Part shown: positions 57,819 through 64,000 of the stretch, piece after piece | Position numbering within the stretch: the stretch's first letter is position 1 | Layout of the letters: each line of letters opens with the position of its first letter | Assembly (NCBI GenBank): GCA_903928685.1 | Contig: CAIYRS010000043.1 | Coordinates: 90,384 to 154,383 of the forward strand | Direction: 5' to 3' | Source: an uncultured Methylococcaceae bacterium | Lineage (GTDB): Bacteria > Pseudomonadota > Gammaproteobacteria > Methylococcales > Methylomonadaceae | DNA: 64,000 nucleotides | Position numbers and translations under genes: made by a program | Notes under the pieces: generated by a model | What the model saw: the letters and a program-made list of their open reading frames with translations, nothing else | What the model was told of the DNA's origin: nothing | Databases searched by the model: none

Positions 57819-58738
57819 AACTGGCCTTTGCCCGCAATGGCACCGAAGCCCTGCTAGCTGCCCGCAAACACTCGCCAGCCTTGATTCTGCTTGATATTCA
57901 AATGCCGGATATGGATGGCTACACGGTATGCCGACAATTGAAAGCCGACCCTATTACCGAAAATATTCCAGTCATTTTTATCAGCAGCTTAACCGAGACG
58001 GGTGATGAAGCGACCGGATTCGAGGCCGGAGGGGTTGACTATATTGTCAAACCAATCTCACCCGCGATTGTTCGTGCACGCATAAAAACACATTTGATGT
58101 TGGTGCGCTCAAACCAACTGGAACAGAGCTACCGCGAAGCCATTTATATGTTGGGTGAAGCGGGGCATTACAACGACACCGATACAGGCGCACATATTTG
58201 GCGTATGGCTGCCTATGCGCGTGCTTTGGCTGAAGCTTGTGGCTGGCCTGATGAAGCTTGTAAATTAATCGAACTAGCAGCGCCGATGCACGATTCCGGA
58301 AAAATTGGCATACCTGATTCAATTCTCAAGAAATCAGGTGAGTTAAATGCAGAGGAATGGGTGATGATGAAAACCCATCCAAGAATCGGCTACAACATTC
58401 TCTCCAAGAGCAACGCAGCAGTCTTTCAAATGGCTGCCGAAATTGCACTGCGCCATCATGAACGCTGGGACGGCAGCGGTTACCCTGATGGATTAACTGG
58501 CGAGTCGATCCCTGAATCAGCACGCATTATCGCAATAGCCGATGTGTTCGATGCGCTATCCATGAAAAGGCCTTACAAGGAAGCATGGCCTTTACAGCGG
58601 ATTTTAGAAACCATCCAAGAAAATGCAGGCAGCCATTTTGAACCGCGCTTGGTAGATTTGTTTATTGCCATTTTGCCGAAGATACTGGAAATACAGGCGA
58701 TGTGGGCTAACCATGAACCATATATTGGCGTTAAGTGA
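57819..58738 (+). pseudogene. Response regulator with HD-GYP domain, 5'-truncated
   Basis: In-frame sequence from about 57820 reads LAFARNGTEALLAARKHSPA then LILLDIQMPDMDGYTVC, which is the middle of a receiver domain including the phospho-acceptor Asp. The first 35-40 residues, with the acidic pair, are absent and replaced by the duplicated methyltransferase tail. Downstream, the HD-GYP cyclic-di-GMP phosphodiesterase domain is intact (MHDSGKIGIPD, HHERWDGSGYPDGL, IADVFDALS). No ATG lies upstream in frame; a TTG at 57881 could start a protein without half of the receiver. I treat it as a disrupted gene that might still yield an HD-GYP protein. Confidence 0.75.
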
Positions 58739-58793
58739 TTTTTCGATAACTAAAGCTAAGCAATAAAAAGGACATACAACTACTCTTCGGGCC

Positions 58794-58831
58794 GCCTACA
58801 CAAACGGCACTAGCTGTTGTTCAGGCATCCC
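58794..58831. repeat. Original copy of the duplicated 38 bp
   Basis: Direct repeat partner of 57782-57818; it is the coding 3' end of the second methyltransferase on the minus strand. The two copies flank the HD-GYP gene fragment of about 970 bases. Confidence 0.8.
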
Positions 58832-60064
58832 CGCTGGCTGCGCTTTTCCGGTTGCACATAAGCGATTGAGGAAATCCACTAACGACAATCCCAGCTCGAA
58901 AGCCATGTTGACAGGCACGGCGTTGCCGATTTGTTTGTATTGCGAGGTCAACGGACCTTTAAATTGCCAGTCGTCGGGGAAGGTTTGGATGCGGGCGTAT
59001 TCGCGTACGGTAAATGGGCGGGTTGCTTCGGGATGGCAGCGTTCCGTCTGTTTTTGTGCGGGCGCGCAGGTTAAGGTCAGGCAGGGTTCGTCCCAGTGCA
59101 TACGCCGCGCCATGCCAGTTTTGCCGCCGCCGAGAAAATAGCTTTTCATCATATAAGACTTTTGCAGGGCTTCCGGCAAATCGCGCCAGTAACCGCCGGG
59201 CGGGACTTGCGCCATGATTTCGGCTTTTTTGGCGGGATAGGCTTGGCCTTGCGAATCTGGCACATCGCAAGGAAATAAATCCCCGGCTTTTAACGCATCT
59301 TTCAAGGTATAGACTTTTTGGTAAGGTCTGGGCCAATGGAACGCGACCAAGCCAGCTAAATCGTTGCGGATACCGACCAAAATCAAACGCTCGCGTTTTT
59401 GCGGCACCCGATAAAAAATGGCTTTCATCAAGCGCGGCTCTAACAAGGTATAACCCAGCTCTTCAAGCACTGAACGGATGTTTTTTAAGGTCGCGCCGCC
59501 ATCGTGGTTAAGCAAGCCACGGACGTTTTCTGCCATAAACAGTTTCGGTTGGCTTTCTTTTACTGCCCGGGCGAATTGATAAAACAGCGTGCCACGAGCA
59601 TCTTCAAAGCCCATTTTTTTGCCTGCGTAACTAAATGCTTGGCAAGGAAAGCCGCCTGTGACGATGTCAATCTGATTCCGATAAGGGGAAAAATCCACAT
59701 TGGCAATATCGCCGCATTGCACTTGCCAGTTTGGGCGATTGCTTTTAAGGGTGTCGCAGGCGCTTTTGTCCAACTCATTCAGCAACACAGTATCCAGCCC
59801 TGCCCGCTCTAAACCGATTGCCAAGCCGCCTGCGCCCGCAAATAATTCGATGGTTTTATAGGCATGATCCGGAACAATAGCTTCCCGGCTGCTATCATCA
59901 AAAATAAAGCGCAGCTCTTCAAACTGTCGCAGCTGGTCTTTGCTATAAAACCGATAGTTGTTGATAGGATTACGCAAGGACGGCAATTTGCCATTATTGT
60001 CCCAACGCCGTAATGTTTCCTTAGAAACGCCTAGCATATCGGCGAGTTGCGCGACTGAATACAT
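58796..60064 (-). CDS. DNA cytosine-5 methyltransferase with MerR-like N-terminus
   Basis: 422 aa. Residues 1 to about 65 are a MerR-like helix-turn-helix (MYSVAQLADMLGVSKETLRRW, NNYRFYSKDQL). C5 motifs follow: I TIELFAGAGGLAIGLE, IV GGFPCQAFSYAG, VI MAENVRGLL, VIII QKRERLILVGI, IX FTVREYARIQTFPDDW and X YKQIGNAVPVN. The region around GGGKTGMARRMHWDEPCLTL is like methyltransferases of the GGNCC/GGWCC group. An Eco47II-like endonuclease is encoded beyond the adjacent vsr gene. The N-terminal domain could control its own promoter, shared with the divergent vsr gene (78-base gap). Confidence 0.9.
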   Translation of the reverse strand: MYSVAQLADMLGVSKETLRRWDNNGKLPSLRNPINNYRFYSKDQLRQFEELRFIFDDSSREAIVPDHAYKTIELFAGAGGLAIGLERAGLDTVLLNELDKSACDTLKSNRPNWQVQCGDIANVDFSPYRNQIDIVTGGFPCQAFSYAGKKMGFEDARGTLFYQFARAVKESQPKLFMAENVRGLLNHDGGATLKNIRSVLEELGYTLLEPRLMKAIFYRVPQKRERLILVGIRNDLAGLVAFHWPRPYQKVYTLKDALKAGDLFPCDVPDSQGQAYPAKKAEIMAQVPPGGYWRDLPEALQKSYMMKSYFLGGGKTGMARRMHWDEPCLTLTCAPAQKQTERCHPEATRPFTVREYARIQTFPDDWQFKGPLTSQYKQIGNAVPVNMAFELGLSLVDFLNRLCATGKAQPAGMPEQQLVPFV

Positions 60065-60142
60065 AGTTAACCTTTAGCAACTTTATACAAGGTTACTATT
60101 ATAATCAACCAGAGAATACTTGGCTAACAAATAGGCAAGCCG

Positions 60143-60607
60143 ATGACTGACCGTATTGATGCCGCTACCCGCTCCCGAACAATGGCGGCTATCCACAGCA
60201 AAAATACCAAGCCGGAAATATGGGTGCGCTCTGGCTTGCATAAGCGCGGCTTCCGTTTTCGCCTGCACCATAAATGCTTGCCCGGCTCGCCAGACATGGT
60301 GCTACGAAAATACCACGCGGTGATTTTTATCAATGGCTGTTTTTGGCATCAACACGAAGGCTGCAAAACCTCGCATTTACCGAAATCCAGAACAGATTTT
60401 TGGCAACGGAAATTTGCCCGCAATACTGCCCGCGACCAAAAAGTGCTTTACCAATTGAAAGTGCTTGGCTGGCGGGCAGCGGTAATTTGGGAATGTGGCC
60501 TGAAAAAAGCCAATCGGGAAGCCACCTTACAGCTTTTGGCGGCATGGCTGAGTAGCCAAGCGGAGTATTTGGAAATGCCGATTTATGATGAATTCAGTGA
60601 GCTATGA
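60143..60607 (+). CDS. vsr: Very short patch repair endonuclease Vsr
   Basis: A 154 aa Vsr that nicks next to T in T:G mismatches arising from deaminated 5-methylcytosine. Family landmarks are AATRSRTMAAIHSKNTKPE, GSPDMVLRKYHAVIFINGCF (catalytic Asp), WHQHEGC (zinc ligands) and QLKVLGWRAAVIWECGL. It is transcribed away from the second methyltransferase and runs six bases into the convergent Eco47II-like gene. It fits a locus that encodes two C5 methyltransferases. Confidence 0.95.
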   Translation: MTDRIDAATRSRTMAAIHSKNTKPEIWVRSGLHKRGFRFRLHHKCLPGSPDMVLRKYHAVIFINGCFWHQHEGCKTSHLPKSRTDFWQRKFARNTARDQKVLYQLKVLGWRAAVIWECGLKKANREATLQLLAAWLSSQAEYLEMPIYDEFSEL

Positions 60608-61309
60608 AGATTTATATGCTTTTTCAAAATAGGCACTGGCAAACGCCCTATCTTCAAATTGATAGTCTGAACACACTTCAATAACATCGGGCAAAACCAT
60701 GAACAACTGCTCTAGGGCATCTGGAACACCCGTTGCCAACGCATAAAAACTATAACCATCAATTTGGCGGATTAACGGATTGGCTCGGCGCGGCTGGCCT
60801 TTAGCGCTATCCGGCGGGGTAAATTCTTTGTTGTAACGCAAACCCGATTTCGGGATAACTTCAACATAATAAGCGGTAAAGTCCTTGTATTGGTGGCCTT
60901 TGGTCATCACCAAGGTTTCCATGTGGTCATAAACCTTCACCTTATCTGAGCCTTTAACGGTGTTGTGCTTATTTTTAATTTCCGCTATCAATTTTTTGTC
61001 TGGACAGACCGCATCAATAACACTGCCCGTACCTAAATCTTGCCAACCGTCCATCATCCCTAAGATTGTTTGATGGAAAGCACCGACATGATTTTGCAGC
61101 GACTTTTGCGCTTGACGATTTTTTTCGCCTGCCAACCAAACCGCCTGATCGGTTTTAAACCCAGACATTTCAAATAAAACCGCAAAAGGGTCGATGACGT
61201 TTCTATCGAAATCCTTATCGGCCTTGGTACGGGCTTTTTGGGCAACAGCCAGCAAATGGGTTACGACTGAAATTAACGCGTCATCGGCAATAAAACTCAG
61301 ATACGGCAT
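60602..61309 (-). CDS. Eco47II-like type II restriction endonuclease
   Basis: A 235 aa member of the Eco47II family (GGNCC-type cutters). The catalytic-core-like segment SVIDAVCPDKKLIAEIKNKH gives an Asp...Glu-x-Lys arrangement, followed by NTVKGSDKVKVYDHM. The C-terminal region GYSFYALATGVPDALEQLF is also a family feature. The partner methyltransferase is the one at 58796-60064; vsr lies between. ATG 61309 follows a weak ribosome site. It is co-directional with the cupin and aroC genes upstream, 27 bases away. Confidence 0.85.
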   Translation of the reverse strand: MPYLSFIADDALISVVTHLLAVAQKARTKADKDFDRNVIDPFAVLFEMSGFKTDQAVWLAGEKNRQAQKSLQNHVGAFHQTILGMMDGWQDLGTGSVIDAVCPDKKLIAEIKNKHNTVKGSDKVKVYDHMETLVMTKGHQYKDFTAYYVEVIPKSGLRYNKEFTPPDSAKGQPRRANPLIRQIDGYSFYALATGVPDALEQLFMVLPDVIEVCSDYQFEDRAFASAYFEKAYKSS

Positions 61310-61335
61310 GTAACATTCCCTTTAGTTTTTAAAAA

Positions 61336-61701
61336 CTACGCAAGCCGCTCATAAATGGCACTGGTAAATCGCGGCGAACAAATCGCCAGAAACACCAAAT
61401 CATCTTCGCCTATATTGGTGATTTGTTGAGGGCATTGCGGCGGGATAATCACCACATCGCCTGCGGTTACCATTTGCGGGGCTAAATCACCGATATGCAC
61501 GCGGCCTGTGCCTGACAGCAACACATAACGCTCAACCACGCCTTGCAAGCGGTGCAGGTGTGTGGTGACGCCGGGTTTAACCCGTGCTCTGGCGATGGAA
61601 ACATCGGCATCGGCGGGGGTGTTGGACAGTTCTAAAATAAAGCAGCCTTCATCAAAAAAATATTCCTGCTGCGGGTCGGCTTTTAAGATGATTGGCTCCA
61701 T
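61336..61701 (-). CDS. Cupin-fold protein
   Basis: A 121 aa single-domain cupin with metal-site histidines in TTHLHRLQGVVERYVLLSG (motif 1) and GDVVIIPPQCPQQITN (motif 2). Small cupins of this sort have many roles; none can be assigned. It starts four bases after the aroC stop and is likely co-transcribed with prmB-aroC. Confidence 0.85.
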   Translation of the reverse strand: MEPIILKADPQQEYFFDEGCFILELSNTPADADVSIARARVKPGVTTHLHRLQGVVERYVLLSGTGRVHIGDLAPQMVTAGDVVIIPPQCPQQITNIGEDDLVFLAICSPRFTSAIYERLA

Positions 61702-61705
61702 GGGC

Positions 61706-62794
61706 TTAACGTAAAAACGGCAGGCCAGAATCTACGCCTGCATTTTGCGCCCTATGCCGCAACAAATGATCCATTAATACAATCGCAACCATGGCTTCGG
61801 CGATAGGCGTGGCGCGGATGCCGACGCAGGGGTCGTGGCGGCCTTCGGTGATAACTTCGGTGGCTTCGCCGTGGCTGTTGATGGTGCGGCCCGGCAAGCG
61901 CAAGCTGGAGGTGGGTTTAAGGGCGATGCTGGCGCGGATTTCTTGTCCGCTGGAAATGCCGCCTAAGATGCCACCAGCGTGGTTGCTTAAAAAACCTTCG
62001 GGTGTCATTTCGTCGCGGAATTTGGTGCCTTTGGTGTCGATGCAAGCAAAGCCGTCGCCGATTTCTACACCTTTAACGGCATTGATGCTCATCAGCGCGT
62101 AAGCCAATTCGGCATCTAAACGGTCAAAAATCGGCTCGCCCAAGCCAGGCGGTACGTTGCTGGCGACCACTTCAATACGTGCGCCGATGGATTCGCCTTC
62201 TTTGCGTAGCGCGTCCATGTAGCGTTCCATTTCGGGGACTTTATCGATGTCTGGGCAGAAAAACGGGTTGCTGTCGATAATGCTCCAATCCAATTTTTCA
62301 ATTTTTATCGGCCCCAGTTGCGATAAGTAACCGCGCACTTCTATGCCTAGCTGTTCTTGCATATATTTTTTGGCGATTGCGCCAGCGGCAACGCGCATGG
62401 CGGTTTCCCGTGCGCTAGACCTGCCGCCACCACGATAATCACGGAAGCCGTATTTTTGTTGGTAAGTGTAATCGGCATGGCCCGGACGGAAGGTTTCGGC
62501 AATTTTGCCGTAATCTTTGGAGCGTTGGTCGGTGTTTTCGATGAGCAGACCGATCGGCGTACCAGTGGTTTTGCCTTCAAACACGCCCGATAAAATCTTG
62601 ACTTCATCGGCTTCGCGGCGCTGGGTGGTGTGGCGCGAGGTGCCGGGTTTGCGGCGGTCTAAGTCGTGTTGCAAATCGGCTTCACACAGCGACATGCCTG
62701 CGGGGCAACCATCGACGATACAGCCTATGGCAGGGCCGTGGCTTTCGCCAAAGCTGGTGACGGTGAACAGTTTTCCTATGGTATTTCCAGACAT
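61706..62794 (-). CDS. aroC: Chorismate synthase
   Basis: A 362 aa FMN-dependent enzyme that makes chorismate, last step of the shikimate pathway. Family signatures are present: [18 protein letters not shown] near the N-terminus, [14 protein letters not shown] and [21 protein letters not shown], and the C-terminal [17 protein letters not shown]. It begins two bases after the prmB stop, the common prmB-aroC order of Gammaproteobacteria. Confidence 0.97.
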   Translation of the reverse strand: MSGNTIGKLFTVTSFGESHGPAIGCIVDGCPAGMSLCEADLQHDLDRRKPGTSRHTTQRREADEVKILSGVFEGKTTGTPIGLLIENTDQRSKDYGKIAETFRPGHADYTYQQKYGFRDYRGGGRSSARETAMRVAAGAIAKKYMQEQLGIEVRGYLSQLGPIKIEKLDWSIIDSNPFFCPDIDKVPEMERYMDALRKEGESIGARIEVVASNVPPGLGEPIFDRLDAELAYALMSINAVKGVEIGDGFACIDTKGTKFRDEMTPEGFLSNHAGGILGGISSGQEIRASIALKPTSSLRLPGRTINSHGEATEVITEGRHDPCVGIRATPIAEAMVAIVLMDHLLRHRAQNAGVDSGLPFLR

Positions 62795-62796
62795 AA

Positions 62797-63726
62797 TTAA
62801 TTTAAGGCAGCGCTAAAGGTTTCATGAAAAAGTTTGACTTGTTCGGCGGTGAGCAAAAACACGCCGTCGCCGCCGCGTTCAAAATCCAGCCAGTAAAACG
62901 GCACATCGGGGAAAGTGTCTTGCAAGGTTTGGGCGCTGCTGCCGACTTCTATCACTAAGATGCCTTGTTCGGTGAGGTAATCGTTGGCATCGACCAAAAT
63001 GCGGATGACCAAATCCAAGCCAGTCTCGCCGCCAGTAAAGCCTAGTTCCGGTTCGGCGTGGAATTCGGTCGGCAATTGTTGCCATTCGGAAATACTCACA
63101 TACGGCGGGTTGCTGACGATTATGTCGTAATGGCCTTTGGGTAAATCATCAAACAAATCCGATTCATGCAAAGTAACGGCATCGCCCATTTGGTGTTTGA
63201 TGACGTTGATTTCGGCAACTTGCAGGGCAGCGGGGGAAATATCCACAGCATCGACATCCGCATTCGGGAACGCATAAGCGCTGGCGATGGCAATGCAGGC
63301 ACTGCCTGTGCATAAATCTAAAATTTTGCTGACTTCACTTTCTTCTACCCAAGGGGCAAAGCGTTGTTCGATCAATTCGGCAATCGGCGAGCGCGGCACT
63401 AACACGCGTTCATCAACAAAAAACGCCAAGCCTGCAAAAATAGCTTCTTGGGTAATGTAAGCGGCGGGTAAGCGTTCGTTAATACGGCGATCAGCAACGG
63501 TGACTACGGCAGCGCGTTCTTCAAAGGTAAGCACGGCGTTGAGATAGGTTTCTGACAAGTTATAAGGCAGATGCAAGGTATGCAGCACCAGCGCGGCGGC
63601 TTCATCCAAAGCCGCTGGGCTACCGTGACCAAAATACAGTTGTTCTTGGCGAAAGCGGCTAGCGGCCCAGCGAATGTAATCGCGGATGGTGGTTAAGGTA
63701 GTGGTTAATTCGTTTGGGTTTGTCAT
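62797..63726 (-). CDS. prmB: Ribosomal protein L3 glutamine methyltransferase
   Basis: 309 aa. PrmB methylates a glutamine of ribosomal protein L3. The SAM motif is [17 protein letters not shown] and the catalytic motif is VSNPPYVS; the N-terminal helical domain starts [24 protein letters not shown]. The length and N-terminal pattern favour PrmB over the release-factor enzyme PrmC. I chose ATG 63726; a frame 12 residues longer begins in sequence without family character. Confidence 0.94.
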   Translation of the reverse strand: MTNPNELTTTLTTIRDYIRWAASRFRQEQLYFGHGSPAALDEAAALVLHTLHLPYNLSETYLNAVLTFEERAAVVTVADRRINERLPAAYITQEAIFAGLAFFVDERVLVPRSPIAELIEQRFAPWVEESEVSKILDLCTGSACIAIASAYAFPNADVDAVDISPAALQVAEINVIKHQMGDAVTLHESDLFDDLPKGHYDIIVSNPPYVSISEWQQLPTEFHAEPELGFTGGETGLDLVIRILVDANDYLTEQGILVIEVGSSAQTLQDTFPDVPFYWLDFERGGDGVFLLTAEQVKLFHETFSAALN

Positions 63727-63787
63727 GGTTTGTGGATAATTGGCCTTACTGCATCTTGGCATAAGGCGGGTTATTAGAATTTGTCAG

Positions 63788-63839
63788 CGATAAAGCTTTA
63801 GGAGTCCAAAACATGTTTTGGACTCCTAAAACTTTATCG
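63788..63839. repeat. 52 bp near-perfect palindrome
   Basis: The centre AGTCCAAAACATGTTTTGGACT (63803-63824) is the 22 bp palindrome seen at 16621 and 54841. Here the symmetry extends outwards to CGATAAAG...CTTTATCG with a single mismatch pair. It lies upstream of prmB in non-coding sequence (63763-63928). Confidence 0.8.
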
Positions 63840-63928
63840 TTCCCACGTTCAGGCATTACTGCCATTATGTTAAGAAATAAATTTTAATATTCATATGGTT
63901 AGGTTTATTTTTGCGGTGCGTATAAATT

Positions 63929-64000
63929 GTAGGTCGGGTTAGCGATAGCGTAACCCGACGCACTCAGCACCAAAAATGTCGGGTTACGCTATCGCTAACC
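63929..64000. repeat. REP/MITE-like palindrome at window end
   Basis: GGTCGGGTTAGCGATAGCGTAACCCGAC is followed after a short spacer by its inverse, GTCGGGTTACGCTATCGCTAACC, which runs off the window. Each half is itself nearly self-complementary. The pattern is that of REP-type repeats found in many copies in related genomes. Confidence 0.7.

Overview
The window looks like chromosome from a gammaproteobacterial methanotroph or methylotroph (Methylococcaceae/Methylomonadaceae type). The strongest pointer is a single-chain fusion of hexulose-6-phosphate synthase and phosphohexuloisomerase (the formaldehyde-fixing RuMP enzymes) at 40392-41567. The housekeeping gene orders (mreBCD-mrdA-rodA-mltB-rlpA, pstSCAB-phoU, rluD-pgeF beside bamD, dapF-DUF484-xerC, exbBD-lpxK-trm112-kdsB, prmB-aroC) are typical of Gammaproteobacteria. 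The genus is not decided by the sequence alone.

Layout. 1-2950 is a decayed toxin-antitoxin and repeat zone: an intact MNT antitoxin beside a HEPN toxin with two in-frame stops, a frameshifted HEPN-like gene, a DUF4926 protein, a small antitoxin-like gene whose PIN toxin is cut off by a repeat, and three copies of an approximately 80 bp MITE-like palindrome. 2972-9848 (minus) is the rod-shape and cell-wall cluster. 10038-13878 is gatCAB with a Uma2-type gene between gatA and gatB. 14284-16458 is a type III glutamine synthetase behind a good sigma-54 promoter. 16459-17061 is a repeat element with 12 bp inverted ends. 17062-23489 (minus) is an accessory cluster: Rieske oxygenase, methyltransferase, NodU/CmcH-type carbamoyltransferase, short SxtJ-like membrane protein, two tandem SGNH proteins and a 39-41 aa DUF5989-like peptide. 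This is probably an O-carbamoylation module for an unknown product.

23710-29678 holds DNA repair (family 5 UDG, uvrC), pgsA, a TetR regulator, a CHAD protein and a SixA-like phosphatase. 29806-36443 is the phosphate uptake operon pstS-pstC-pstA-pstB-phoU with unusually large permeases. 36492-39936 holds bamD, rluD, pgeF and a ZIP transporter. 40392-43270 is carbon metabolism (hps-phi fusion, pgm). 43340-53459 is envelope and housekeeping: L,D-transpeptidase, Lpp-like lipoprotein, rdgC, hypoxanthine-DNA glycosylase, darP, DUF4389, DUF2333, xerC, a dapF-DUF484 fusion, kdsB, trm112, lpxK and exbD/exbB. 53507-54670 is an MFS transporter.

54911-61309 is a restriction-modification island: an EcoRII-like endonuclease with a Dcm-like methyltransferase (probably CCWGG), then a second C5 methyltransferase with an Eco47II-like endonuclease (probably a GGNCC/GGWCC type) and a Vsr mismatch endonuclease. 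Between the two modules is a 5'-truncated receiver/HD-GYP gene, flanked by a short duplicate of the second methyltransferase's 3' end. 61336-63726 returns to core genes (cupin, aroC, prmB), and the window ends in palindromic repeats.

No rRNA, tRNA, CRISPR array, complete insertion sequence or prophage was recognised. Intergenic space is rich in palindromic elements, several repeated within the window.
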